Source: Taudactylus pleione (Eukaryota > Chordata > Amphibia > Anura > Myobatrachidae). From it: DNA of 64,000 bases. The position numbers and the translations under genes are program-made. The DNA lies in contig JAUIMM010000126.1 of assembly GCA_031769625.1 (NCBI GenBank), forward strand, positions 1,512,001 through 1,576,000. Direction: 5' to 3'. Shown here one piece after another: positions 10,910 through 23,089 of the stretch. Within the stretch, counting starts at the first letter, position 1; every line of letters starts with the position of its first letter. A model generated the notes under the pieces. That model saw only the letters and a program-made list of their open reading frames with translations, ran no database searches and had not been told where the DNA came from.

Positions 10910-11190
10910 ATGGAGGACCAAACTTTCTCCGATAAAAATAAAATAGAGAAAGATCAAGAACCACTTCCTCCTAGTGCTGAAGCTGCTGCCACTAGTCATG
11001 ACATAGACGATAACATGCCATCAACGTCGTCTGCCAAGGCCGATGCCCAATGTCATAGTAGAGGGCACATACAATCCCAATTGGCAAAGTTCAGGAAAAT
11101 GACCTTGAAAAAGACATTTAAATCAGCTGAAGAGAAACGTAAATTTGCCAATATGCCATTTACGACACGGGGCAGAAATTTTTCGGGCCA
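10910..11190 (+). pseudogene. hAT element 2: N-terminal coding piece, cut by the inversion
   Basis: An open frame starts at ATG 10910 with MEDQTFSDKNK, matching the start of the minus-strand frame in element 1. About 90 residues are charged and serine-rich, with a basic patch (KKTFKSAEEKRK). At about 11185 the frame crosses into the inverted core, after which it encodes meaningless sequence to a stop at 11296. The last repeat unit just upstream ends in CTGTGTTTAG, which could serve as a splice acceptor; that is speculative. No known domain was recognised in this piece. Confidence 0.6.
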
Positions 11191-12892
11191 CCCAAAGCGT
11201 CTCCTGCACGCCCCTGTCGCTTTTCAGAAAATTCTGCACCACCAAGTTTATTGTGTGAGCAAAACATGGGACGTGCTGGAATTTGCCCAGATGTAATGCC
11301 CGCACAATATTGGTGGCGTTGTCAGATATCACAAATCCCCAGGAGAGTCTAAGTGGGGTAAGCCACTGGGCGATGATTTCCCTCAGTTTCTCTAAGAGGT
11401 TGTCGGCGGTGTGCCTCTTACTGAAACCGGTGATACACAGCGTAGCCTGCCTTGTAACGAGCTGGTGTTTCTGAGATGCTGCTACTGGTGACGCTGCTGC
11501 TGTTGCTGCGTAAGGTGATACATCTACCCAGTGGGCTGTCACAGTCATATAGTCCTTAGTCTGCCCTGTTCCACTTGTCCACATGTCCGTGGTTAAGTGG
11601 ACATTGTGTACAACGGCATTTTTCAGGACACTGAGGACACTTTTTCTGACGTTTCTGTACAGTCTCGGTATCGCCTGCCTAGTGAAGTGGAATCTAGACG
11701 GGATTTGGAACCGGGGACACACTACCTCCATCAATTGTCTAAATCCCACTGCACTAATGGCGGATACCGGACGCACGTCTAACACCAACATAGCAGTCAA
11801 GGCCTCAGTTATACGTTTTGCTTCAGGATGACTGCTGTCGTACTTCATCCTCCTCGCTAAGGACTGTTGGAGGGTCAATTGTTTAGTAAAAGTAGTGGTG
11901 TTCCTACTTCCTCTCTGGGATGATGAACGACTCCCAGCAGCAGCAACAGCAGCAGCGGCAGCAGTAGGCGTAGCAATGCAGGATCCTCCAGAGGAATCCC
12001 GGATAGGAGAGTCAGTCATGCCAGTGACATGGCCTGCAGGACTACTTCCGATCCTGACTAAGGAGGAAATTGACGAGGAGGGAGTTGACGGTGTGGTTTG
12101 CAGGCGCTTGGATACAACAGGACAACGGGATTTAGGTGTCCCTGGACTGCTTACGGTCTTAGCCAAAGTTTCTGAACTTGACAGTAACTTTTTATGAACG
12201 CGCTGCAGGTGCCGTATAAGGGAGGATGTTCCTAGGTGGTTGACGTCCCTACCCCTACTTATTTCACCTTTACATATGGTACATATGGCAAGACAGTTGT
12301 TGTCCGGATTTGGATAGAAATATTGCCAGACCAAAGGGGTGGAATGTTTGGTCTTCTGCCCAGGCATGACCGTGATGGGCTTTTTCATCCCACGGACAAC
12401 AACTATCTCCCCCGGAGCTTGATTTAAACAAACCACATCACCATCGGAATCCTCCTCGCCAACTTCCTCCTCAGCGCCAGCTACACCAGTATCCTCATCC
12501 TGTTGTACTTCAACAGTGACATCTTCAATTTGCATATCAGCAAGTGGACTGTGGGTGCTCCTTTCAGCACTTGCAGGGGGCGTGCAAATGGTGGAAAGAG
12601 CCACCTCTTCCCGTCCAGTGCTGGGAAGGTCAGGCATCGCAACCACCACCACACTTGGACTCTCCTTGGGGATTTGTGATATCTTCTTAGAAAGCACAGT
12701 TCTTCGCTGTGCTTTTGCCAGCTTAACTCTTTTGATTTTTTTAGTGGGAGGAGGGCTTCCATCGTCATGTGAAGCTGAACCACTAGTCATGAACATACTA
12801 GGGATCGACCTTAGCCGTTCCTTGCCACTGCGTGCCGAAGACTGGAGCACCAGCAAACACTCTTGAACCTGCCCCGCCATCACCTGAAGCAA
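11123..12892 (-). pseudogene. hAT transposase core (ZBED-like), inverted inside its element
   Basis: A 589-codon minus-strand frame. Residues about 181-235 form a BED zinc finger (VWQYF start, C204-x2-C207, H228-x4-H233). After a serine-rich linker come the hAT catalytic-region motifs: TTDMWTS (first catalytic Asp), ISDNATN (second Asp) and CFAHTINLVVQNFL. It stops making sense after WVARKIS, where the inversion breakpoint falls. The flanking N- and C-terminal pieces are on the plus strand, and element 1 shows all of them should share one strand. The region is therefore an inverted block of about 1.7 kb. Long, clean reading frames suggest recent decay. Related host genes are ZBED1/ZBED4-like, but the flanking termini and target duplication mark this as transposon. 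Confidence 0.9.
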
Positions 12893-14001
12893 GAGGTTGT
12901 GACGCGGTGGAACTCAACCCTCTATATGCTTCAGAGGATGGAGGAGCAGCAAAAGGCCATACAAGCCTATACATCCACCTATGACATAGGCAAAGGAGGG
13001 GGTATGCACCTGACTCAAGCGCAGTGGAGAATGATTTCCGTGTTGTGCAAGGTTCTCCAGCCCTTCGAACTTGCCACACGTGAAGTCAGTTCAGACACAG
13101 CCAGCTTGAGTCAGGTCATTCCCCTCATCAGGCTTTTGCAGAAGCAGCTGGAGAAAGTGAAGGAGGAGCTAAGACGGAGCGATTCCGCTCGGCATGTGGG
13201 ACTTGTGGATGAAGCCCTTCATTCGCTTTGCCAGGATTCCAGGGTGGTCAATCTGTTGAAATCAGACCACTACATTTTGGCCACCGTGCTTGATCCTAGG
13301 TTTAAAGCCTATGTGGTGTCTCTCTTTCCGGCCGACACAAGCCTGCAGAGGTGCAAAGACCTGCTGGTGAACACACTGTCAGCTGAAGCGGAACGTGACA
13401 CGTCAACGGCTCCTTCTTCATTTTCTCCCGCAACTGGGGCTGCCAGGAAAAAACTTAGGTATCCTAAGCAACCCGCTGGCGGTGATGCAGGGCAGGCAGG
13501 ACCAAGTTTGGACATCTGGTCCGGACTGAAGGACCTGGCAACAATTTCTGACATGTCTACTGTCACTGCATATGATACTGTCACCATTGACAGAATGGTG
13601 GAGGATTACATCGGTGACAGCATCCAAGTAGGCATGTCAGACAGTCCATACCTGTACTGGCAGGAAAAAGAGGCAATTTGGAGGCCCCTGTACAAGCTGG
13701 CTCTATTTTACCTGAGTTGCCCCCCTCCAGTGTGTACTCCGAAAGAGTGTTTAGTGCAGCCGGGAACCTTGTCAGCGAAAGGCGTAGGAGGTTGCTTCCA
13801 CAGAATGTGGAGAAGATGATGTTCATCAAAATGAATTATCAGCTCTTCCAGGGAGACCAGCCTCCAGAAGGTACAGAGGGACCTGTGGTGGTGGATTCAA
13901 GTGGGGACGAGTTAATACTTTGTGAGGATGAGGATGTACACACTGAAGAGGGTGAGGAATCGGTGGATGAGGAGGATGAGGATGACATCTTGCCTCTGTA
14001 G
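12866..14001 (+). pseudogene. hAT transposase C-terminal piece with frameshift
   Basis: The plus-strand frame from about 12866 begins with LPRHHLKQEVVTRWNST, a hAT landmark following the catalytic core, and continues through YWQEKEAIW. At the C-run near 13721-13726 the frame shifts: the hAT dimerisation motif SVYSERVFSAAGN and the following RRRLLP are read in another frame, which ends at TAG 13999-14001 after an acidic tail (EEGEESVDEEDED). About 25 residues expected between ARKIS and LPRHH are missing. The inversion, the frameshift and this gap mean no intact transposase can be made. Confidence 0.88.
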
Positions 14002-14636
14002 AGCCAGTTTGTGCAGGGACACATTAATTGCCAGCTTGTTTTGTGGGGGCCCAAACGAACCAATCATTTCAGCCACAGTTGTGTGGCAGACCCTGGCGCT
14101 GAAATGATTGATTTGTTAAAGTGTGCATGTCCTGTTTATACAACATAAGGGTGGGTGGGAGGGCCCAAGGACAATTCCATCTTGCACTTCTTTTTTTTCT
14201 TTGCATTATGTACAGTTTGGGGCCTAGTTTTTCTAACTGCCATCCTGTCTGCCACTGCAGTGTCACTCCTAGATGGGTCACGTGTTTGTGCCGCCCACTC
14301 GTGTCGCTTAGCATAGTCATCCAGCTACCTCGGTGCAACCTTTTGGACATGAAAACACTATTGTGAGGTGTGAGGTGTTCAGAATAGACTGGAAATGAGT
14401 GGAAATTAAGGTTATTGAGGTTAATAATAGCATAGGAGCAGAGAAACCAACAAATTCTGTGATTTTAGCTGTTTTTATGCTTTTTAAAAAAAAAATACAG
14501 ATCCAAAACACAAAACCCAGAACCCAAAACACGGAAGGGTGGTTTTGGCAAAACCAATCCAGATCCAAAACACGAAGAAAGATCCAGATCCAAAACCAAA
14601 ACACAAAACACGAAAAGTGGCCGGTGCACACCCCTA

Positions 14637-16098
14637 ATCTAAACATTACATAATTCAGTTTCATAAAGCAGAAATTAAATATAATGGAAACATAAATGAC
14701 AAAATAAAATAGTAAACCTATATCCAAAAGCCATTTATCAACAGCGATGGATGAACTCTCTATTAGGGCATGTTTGATTTAACAATCTTAATATTGTCAC
14801 ATATACAAATTCCCTTCCACAGATGGAAATCTCCATGGAGCAAAGAATGGCATAACTGGACGCCATCCCTCGCCAAATTGGGTGTCATCTGGCTTGCCTT
14901 GGACGAAACCACGGGATATTTATCATTCTGATTAAGAATGTGTTTAGTTTATTTATTTACATTTTATCTTAAATTAAAAATGATCTCGTTCAAAAGTTAA
15001 AACTTTTTCTAAATTGATGTTTAACCATTTAGCTGGCAAATATATATATATTTATATATATATATATTTTTTAAGTCTCATAAATTGTAGATTATTTTGT
15101 TTAAAATAATTAATTAGATAAATAACACCTATTTAAAAGCATATTTAATAAATACCCCCCAGTGTTTGAATAGGCCTTTTAGCATCATGCCCCAATCCTT
15201 GAGCATTTTTTTTTACAGAATTCCCTTTAACAATTGACACCCCCATATATTATCTCCGCACTCCTGTGGCATATTCCTCTACTTCCCAGTAGAATAACTC
15301 CTCCTGCACCTCACTCACCTCATTGAAAATAGATCTGCCTATTTGCCCGCACCCCATATGCTCCCCCTCCCATATATGCTCAGCAGAACATGTGACACAC
15401 ACAGCTCAGAGGGGACCGAACAGTCTCCACTGAGCAGGAGGCAGCACTCAGAGGGGCTGACAATCACAAATCAGCCGCCACTGAGTGCCTTCGGCTTCGG
15501 CATTCCAGTGCTTAGAGAAGAGAACTCCAGTTCCTCTCTAAGCACTTTTACGGAGCTGGGAACTGCCTCCAGAATGCTAATTGCAAAGTATTCTGGGGGT
15601 GCAGTCCGGCCTCGGGTTGCCACCTCATCACTTTAAAGCTGGACACGTAAAATGTGAGGTTAAAGCTGGATGAATTTATACAAATGAAGTGCAAAATTAT
15701 TTTTTAAACAGTGTGAATAATGTGAGCTTTCAGTGGTACAGTGAATACACAATATATATCTATACAATAATCTGCTAACGTCCATAGCCGGAGAGGACAC
15801 ATCAGAAATAGGGTAAGTATACAGCTGCGAGAGGGAGAAGGCAGGACAGAGCTAGGGCAGAGAGGGTTTCAGGCCAAGGTGACCCAGCATAGTATATAAT
15901 AAGGTGGTAATAGTCAAGATCAAAAAGTGTTTATTTTTTTCCAAATGGTGCAGTTACAGAACATTTACAATTCACAAGAGTGGTAATCAACATAATAAGG
16001 TAGCAAGAATAATTTTACAAATAACCCAGTTACAACTGTGGATGTGGTAGTACACCAGAAATACGTAGTGTTAATGTACTATTACTGTATTCACAAAG
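14637..16098. other. Unassigned AT-rich DNA with a short TA microsatellite
   Basis: 14637-14644 is the hAT target duplication. An interrupted TA repeat lies at about 15041-15069. No gene recognised; short open frames lack domains. Confidence 0.5.
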
Positions 16099-16423
16099 AG
16101 GGATGTGGACATAATCCTGACTGTGGGGGATTCTGGCGTTCAGAATGCCGGTGCTGGAATCCCGACACCTGTCAGAATCCCAACGCTGGCATCCAGACCG
16201 CCGGAATCCCAAAGGTAAGTTAGCAGGAGGGTTAGGGTGCGGGGAGGGAGGGTTCCTTTTAGGCACTAGGGGGAAGGTTAGGTTTAGGCCCCGAGAAGTG
16301 AGGGAGAGTTAGGGAGAGGGATAGGATACCGGACAAAGTATCGGTATCCCAACTCTGTCGGGATGCCGGCGTCGGGATTCTGACCGTCGGGATCCTGAGC
16401 ACCAGCATCCCGTACCCAACCCC
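16099..16423. mobile_element. Non-autonomous element with TTAGGG-like tract, second copy
   Basis: It starts GGATGTGGACATAATCCTG, carries GAATGCCGG and CCCGACACC motifs, has a GGTTAGG-rich centre, and ends CATCCCGTACCCAACCCC, all as in 7261-7667. Confidence 0.6.
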
Positions 16424-17100
16424 ACAAAGAATATGATGTAAGGGTTCCTTTTGTAATTGCAAAAAAATCCATTGAGAAATGTGGCATCTGTTCCACTACA
16501 CATTCTCATATGGCATACTTTACGTTAGGTGTGGTAATTTGTGTAGAAATATATTTGACATACACCTGTCGTAAACACCCAATGCGTATGCATCCTGCGT
16601 GCACATGATTGAGCATATACACGTAAATATGCTGTGCGCAAAAATGATTAGAATAGTACAAATTTTTATAGTTAACCCTCACCAGCTTTTGTGGAGCTCC
16701 CTGGGACTGCAGGGAGACGAGAGATGAGGCAGCAACAGCTCAGTCTCTCTTCTGTATAGTCAGACACTGATTGCAGAGTTGGGGGCGGGGCCACACCACG
16801 GGCAGTAAGCTGCACAGAAAGAGAGCCAATAGAGACATGCCTCTGAGTATGGGGGTATGTGCCTTGAGCACTGATGGACACCTTGCATGTGTCATGTGAC
16901 CAGGAAGTGCACTGCAGTGTTTAGAGATCAGAGTTCAGTCAGCAGCAGCAAGAGAAGACACAGTGGTGCAGGCAGGAGAATCAATGGACACTGAAGCTTA
17001 GTGTAGTGAGGGGAAACTTACAGCGAGTATGAGGTGACACAGGCTCCCGGCACTCAGACCCATCTCCATGTGTGCCTCCCCAGCCATTGACCTCACCGCA
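16424..17100. other. Unassigned DNA
   Basis: No supported gene or terminal repeat. Confidence 0.5.
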
Positions 17101-17104
17101 CGTC

Positions 17105-19402
17105 ACTGATATACACAAAAATATGCTGTATGCATATACACATAAATACACTGTTTGCAAATACACATAAATACATATACACATAAATACACTGTGTGCA
17201 TGCACACATAAATACACTGTGCGCATACACATATAAATACGTTGTATGCATATACACATAAATACTCTATACGCAATACACATAACTATACTGCACGCAA
17301 ATACACATCAATATGCTGTACGTATATACACATAAATACTCTGTATGCATATACAAATATATACACTGTACGCATATACACATAAATTTGCTATATGCAT
17401 ATACACATAAATATGCTGTACGCATATACACATAAATACACTACGCATATACACACAAATAAGCTGTACGCATATACACATAAATACGCTGTACGCATAT
17501 ACACATAAATACACAATGCATATACACATAAATACACTGTACGTATATACACATAAATACACTGTACGCATATACACATAAATACAGTGTATACATATAC
17601 ACATAAATACACTGTGCGCATACACACATAAATACAGTACACTGTGCACATACACACATAAATGCGCTGTATGCATATACACATAAATACACTATACGCA
17701 AATACACATAAATATGCTGTACGCATATACACATAAATACACTATGCGCAAATACACATAAATACACTGTACGCATATACACATAAATACACTGTAAGCA
17801 TATACACATACATACACTGTACGCATATACACATAAATACGCTGTATGCATATACACATAAATACACTATGCATATACACATAAATACACTGCACGCATA
17901 TACACATAAATACACTGTACGCATATACACATAAATACGCTGTACGCATATACACATAAATACACTGTACGCATATACACGTACATACACTGTACGCATA
18001 TACACATAAATACGCTATATGCATATACACATAAATACACTATGCATATACACATAAATACACTGTACGCATATACACATAAATACGCTGTACACATATA
18101 TACGCTGTATGCATATACACATAAATACACTGTACGCATAAACACATAAATACACTGTAGGCATATACAATAAATACACTATACGCAAATACACATAAAT
18201 ACACTGTACGCATATACACATAAATACGCTGTACGCATATACACATACATACACTGTACGCATGTACACGTACATACGCTGTATGCATATACACATATAT
18301 ACGCTGTACACATATACACATATATACGCTGTATGCATATACACATAAATACACTACGCATATACACATAAATACACTGTACGCATAAACACATAAATAC
18401 ACTGTAGGCATATACAAAAAATACACTTTACACATATACACATAAATACACTGTATGCATATACACATACATACACTGTACGCATATACACATAAATACA
18501 CTGTATGCATATACACATAAATATGCTGTAGGTATATACACATAAATAAACTGCAGGCACATACACATAAATACACTGTATCCATATGCACATAAATACA
18601 CTGTATCCATATACACATAAATACGCTGTACGTATGTACACATACATACACTGTACGCATATACACATAAATACACTACACATATACACATAAATACACT
18701 GTACGCATATACACATAAATACGCTGTATACATATACACATAAATACACTGTATGCATATACACATAAATAAACTGCAGGCACATACACATAAATACCCT
18801 GTATGCATATACACATAAATACACTACACATATACACATAAATACACTGTACGCATATACACATAAATACGCTGTATACATATACACATAAATACACTGT
18901 ACGCATATACACATAAATACACTGTACGCATATATACATACACATACACTGTATGCATATACACATACATACACTGTACGCATATACACATATATACGCT
19001 GTATGCATATACACTGTACACATATACACATAGATACACTGTACACATAAATACACTGTACGCATATACACATAAATACGCTGTACGCATATACACATAA
19101 ATAAACTGCACACACATACACATAAATACACTGTATCCATATACACATAAATACACTGTATGCATATACACATAAATACGCTGTACGCATTTACACATAA
19201 ACTGCACGCACATACACATAAATACACTGTATCCATATACACATAAATACACTGTATGCATATACACATAAATGCACTGTATGCATATACACATAAATAC
19301 ACTGTACGCATATACACATAAATACGCTGCACGCATGTACACATAAATAAACTGCACAAACATAAATACACTGTATCCATATACACATAAATACACTGTA
19401 CG
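17105..19402. repeat. 25-bp minisatellite, about 90 copies
   Basis: Units of ACGCATATACACATAAATAC plus ACTGT, with variants (ATGCAT, GCTGT, short deletions). Because the 25-bp unit has no minus-strand stop in most registers, the minus strand shows overlapping frames of up to 278 codons rich in Cys, Tyr and Val. Their 25-residue periodicity equals three DNA units, so they are by-products of the repeat. The array resumes at 21080 after a transposon insertion. Confidence 0.97.
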
Positions 19403-19410
19403 CATATACT

Positions 19411-21071
19411 CAGTGGCGTAACTAAGGGGGGTCGAGCAGGATGTGTGACCTGGGCGCCGTGGGACTGGCGGCGCAGGGGGGAGGTGCCGCCGGCCACGGT
19501 ACCGACCCGCCCTAGTTAGGCAGTGTAGCATCGGCCGCAGCGTGTGCGGTCAGCGCTACACATTTACAAAGGACTGGCTCTAGGCTTCCCTGCGCCCAGC
19601 ATTGGTCATTTGCTGCACAGCCGAGACCTTCCCTCCCCCTGAGCGCTTACCCAATAGCGCCAGGAGGAGGGTGGGAGGCGGGTGGTCTCAGGCTGTGCAG
19701 TAACACACACATCGCCGCCAGTGCGGCAGCGATGTGTGTATTAACTAGCAGCCAATGAGAGTCAGACAGACTCTCATTCGCTGCTGCTGCTGCTGCACAC
19801 ACATCACCGCCACGCGACGTCAATGTGTGTGTTAACCAGCAGCCAATGAGAGTCAGACAGACTCTCATTGACTGCTGAGCTCCCACTGCAAGAGCCGCCT
19901 CCCTTCCAGCTCCTGCAGTGGGTAATGGGAGAGACGTCATGACGTCATATTGTCTCTCCCATAAAGCAGAGTGCGCCAGCCCGGGAGGACTGACGTGCGG
20001 TGCCGGGAGCAGTGGCTGGAGCCAGAGTGTGGATTCAGGAAAGTGTATTTTTTTTAAATTGTGTTGTGCGTCTGCACATCGGGGGGGGGGGCACCATTAC
20101 AGGGGGGACCACTACTGGAGGCACCATTACAGGGGGGGACCACTACTGGGGTCACCATTACTGGGGGGACCACTACTGGGGGTCACCATTACCGGGGGGA
20201 CCATTACTGGGGGGAACCACTACTGGGGGGGACCACTACTGGGGGTGGGGCACTATTGGGGACTACAACTGGGGGGGACTACTATTGGGGGCACTGCATC
20301 GGGAGGGGGTGGGACTACTACTGGGGGCACTATATAAGGGGCTTACAACTAGGGGACCACTACTAGGGGCAATAAATAGGGAGGAAAACTACAGGGGGCA
20401 CGGTATAAGGAGCACTGGATAGGGGGGGATCACTGCTGGGGGAATGCATAAGGGGGACCACTACTGGGGGCACTGCATAAGGGGGGGGCTACTGCTGGGG
20501 GAACTATATAAGGGGCTTACTACTAGGGGCACTGCATTGGGAGGACCACTAGGAGCACTGAATAGGGAGGAAAACTACAGGGGGCACTGTATAAGGGGCA
20601 CTGGATAGGGGGGATCACTGCTGGGGGCACTATATAAAGGAGCACTGCATAAGGGGGACCACTACTGGGGGCACTTCATAGGGGGAGGGCATTGCATATG
20701 GGAGACAACTACTGGAGGACTGAATAAGGGGAAGTAATGAGGGGCTGCATAAGGGGGATGACTACTGGGGGTATTGCATACTGGGGGTACTGTATAAGGG
20801 GACCTACTATGGGCCTGCATAAGAGGGACCACAAGTGGGGACATTACATACTGGGGGTACTGTATAAGGGACACTACTGGGGTTAAGGTGCATATGGAAA
20901 GGAATATTCAGAGTGACGATAAAGGGGTGTGTCATGTTGACATGCCCCATTTTTAAGTGACCACGCCCATTTTTTTGCCGTGCGCGCCTTTGGTGCGCGT
21001 ACATATGGGGTGGGGTGGGGGCTCCATTTTTACATTTGCCCTGGGCTCCAAATACGCTAGTTACGCCACTG
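19411..21071. mobile_element. hAT MITE, 1661 bp, inserted in the 25-bp minisatellite
   Basis: Perfect 14-bp inverted ends CAGTGGCGTAACTA / TAGTTACGCCACTG and a perfect 8-bp target duplication CATATACT (19403-19410, 21072-21079). No transposase. The left third holds a GTGTGTTAACCAGCAGCCAATG-type duplicated block at 19735-19875. The right half is G-rich tandem sequence. Confidence 0.95.
20080..20870. repeat. G-rich degenerate tandem repeat inside the hAT MITE
   Basis: Irregular units of about 17-40 bp of the form GGGGGACCACTACTGGGGG or GGGGGCACTGCATAAGGGG. Runs of four or more G recur throughout, so the plus strand could form G-quadruplexes. A related array, in opposite orientation, is at 42460-43070. 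Confidence 0.85.
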
Positions 21072-21079
21072 CATATACT

Positions 21080-21293
21080 GTACACATAAATACACTATAC
21101 GCATATACACATATATACACTGTACGCATATACACATACATACACTGTACGCAAATACACATACATACACTGTACGCATATACACATATATACACTGTAC
21201 GCATATACACATACATACACTGTACGCATATACACATACATACACTACGCATATACACATACATACACTGTACGCATATACACATAAATACAC
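21080..21293. repeat. 25-bp minisatellite, right remainder
   Basis: About nine units of the array at 17105-19402, separated from it by the hAT MITE. Confidence 0.95.
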
Positions 21294-21294
21294 A

Positions 21295-21656
21295 GGGTCA
21301 TCGAAGTACATCTGAGCAACTCGCACATTTAAGGCAGGTCTGACCCTACCACTAAACTTCCTGCATGCAGTGAGAGCTCAAGCTGCATATGGCATCGCAG
21401 TGGATAATTTATGCATGCCCCTGCAACGGCGTTCAAATGCGCTGGAACGCCTTCGTTTCTCCGACCACCCCCGTCACCACTCCCAAACGGTACTTCCTGT
21501 CAATCACTCGGTGATGGGTCTGCATAGTCACTGCAATTGCAATCCCGATTGCAGTGAGGCATTCGTGCACGTGCACTGCGATGCATAGGCATGCGCGGTA
21601 CACAACAATCGACTATCTGCGTACGCTTTAGCAGTTGGGATTATTGCTGAATCAGG
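21295..21656. mobile_element. MITE, GGGCCTGATTCAG family, partial copy
   Basis: The right end GCTGAATCAGGCCC and internal AACGGCGTTCAAATGCG, TTCCTGTCAATCACT and TGCATAGGCATGCGC blocks match 4931-5436. The left end is degraded (GGGTCATCGAAG). Confidence 0.65.
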
Positions 21657-21824
21657 CCCTCAGTCCGTATATATGTCTTGTTAAGCAAAAGCGGTCAGAG
21701 GGGCCTATTCAGCTGTTTACAGAGTAACGGTCCCATTCAGCAATTTAGTGATGTAGGAGACATCATGCACTAAATCCCAATGGGAAATGTTTTTGGAAAC
21801 AGCTAAGTATTCAGACTGAACTGA

Positions 21825-22314
21825 GGGCCTGATTCAGACCCGGTCGCAAACCGGGTCGATGGTGGCCCAGAGCACATGCGCACGACGGAGCCGGCTCCAT
21901 CGTGCGCATGCGCGAGACCCGGATAGCGACGGGCAATCCGTCGCTCCGGGTCTCGCACCAAAGGGGACGAGCTGTCGATGGTGAGTGACAGCTCGCCCCG
22001 TTTGGTGGGCAGGCCCATGAGAACGCCTACCGTCTGGGGACGGCCCCACTGACATCACAAGTGATGTCAGTGGGAGAGCTTTCGGCTCTGTTTGAGCCGA
22101 AAGCTCTCTGGGGCTTGCAGCCACGAGACCCTACCACAAGGGTCTCGTCGCAAGCCCGATGGTCGCGATGGTCTTGACCATCGCGACCATCATCCTGGCC
22201 GCTCGCAATAGCTGTAGGTGGCAACCCACAGCAGTGCGAGCGGCCAGGAGGCCACTCCATAAAAAAGAAAAAAGTCTGGCCCTGATTCAGAGTGTCCGGC
22301 TCTGAATCAGGGCC
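21825..22314. mobile_element. Hairpin-array MITE, copy A, TSD TGA
   Basis: Ends GGGCCTGATTCAGAC and CTCTGAATCAGGGCC, flanked by TGA (21822-21824, 22315-22317). The interior is consecutive stem-loops, including the 30-bp palindrome at 22045-22074, AGAGCTTTCGGCTC/GAGCCGAAAGCTCT at 22075-22107, and a GATGGTCGCGATGGTC hairpin near 22160-22193. Non-coding. Confidence 0.93.
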
Positions 22315-22317
22315 TGA

Positions 22318-22937
22318 GAGTTAAAGCTGATATATCCAACTAACCACCATGTATTCCATTAACAATGGTAGTAAAGACTCTACAATCCCTTCAAAAAGAA
22401 CACCTTGTTAACTAGTTGAAATTATTTAAGTGTGTATAGTAATTTAGGACATCAAAATAAATATTTATAGCAATCTAATGTACAGTATAAATGAGATGTC
22501 AGGGGCCTCTTGTAACCTCCTGTCCTTATCTCCTAATTGTGAAATGGGAATCACGAGGAACTGACACATTGCTCTGTGCTAAAGTCATTCTAGTCTGCGA
22601 ATGTACAACCTGATTTTCTGTGATTCTGCACAATGGAAACTGCTGTATGCAAAAATGCACTCACATAATGAGAGATTTATATTTCCACACAGATTCACAG
22701 ACTGCCTCATTGTAAGCAGGGCGAGAGACTGCAAATCATTCATATCACTGACTTCTGTGCACACCACTTGATAGGCCATGTCATTTTGTAGGGATTTTTG
22801 TCAGCAGACTTTACAGTTTGAGACAAGCATTTTATTTGAGATTTGCTCACACACATAAGTAATAGGAACACAAAGTACAGAGAGGTGTCAGTAATAGGGC
22901 AAACAACACATAAAAAAACAACAACTTAGTGATTGAA
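22318..22937. other. Unassigned AT-rich DNA
   Basis: No supported feature. Confidence 0.5.
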
Positions 22938-23089
22938 GGGTCTATTTACTAAGCCTTGGATGGAGATAAAGTAGCAGCCAATCAGCTCTTAACACAAGCT
23001 GTGTTTGAAAAAAATAACAGCTAGGAACTGGCTGGCTGATACTTATATCTCTGATCACTTTATCTCCATCCAAGACTTAGGGGCCTATT

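Larger units (their letters stand above)
8270..14636 (+). mobile_element. hAT element 2 (BED-finger type), complete, 6367 bp
   Basis: The termini are TAGGGGTGAGC (8270) and GCACACCCCTA (14636), with a perfect 8-bp target duplication ATCTAAAC at 8262-8269 and 14637-14644, diagnostic of hAT. Order: terminus with CCGAGTC-rich subterminal repeats, TATA promoter, thirteen 160-bp repeats, N-terminal coding piece (+), inverted transposase core (-), C-terminal coding piece (+), and a 3' end rich in CCAAAACAC motifs. Both ends are intact, so it could still be moved by a transposase supplied elsewhere. Its own gene is broken. Confidence 0.95.

Noticed and set aside
11123..12892. A domesticated host ZBED gene
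   Set aside because: It lies between hAT ends with a perfect 8-bp duplication, is inverted relative to its own N- and C-terminal pieces, and the C-terminus is frameshifted.
18354..19190. 278-codon minus-strand frame and its overlapping neighbours
   Set aside because: Pure translation of the 25-bp minisatellite, with a 25-residue period and several frames open at once. No start context or domain.
20000..20422. 140-codon Gly/Thr-rich plus-strand frame
   Set aside because: Translation of the G-rich tandem array inside the hAT MITE.
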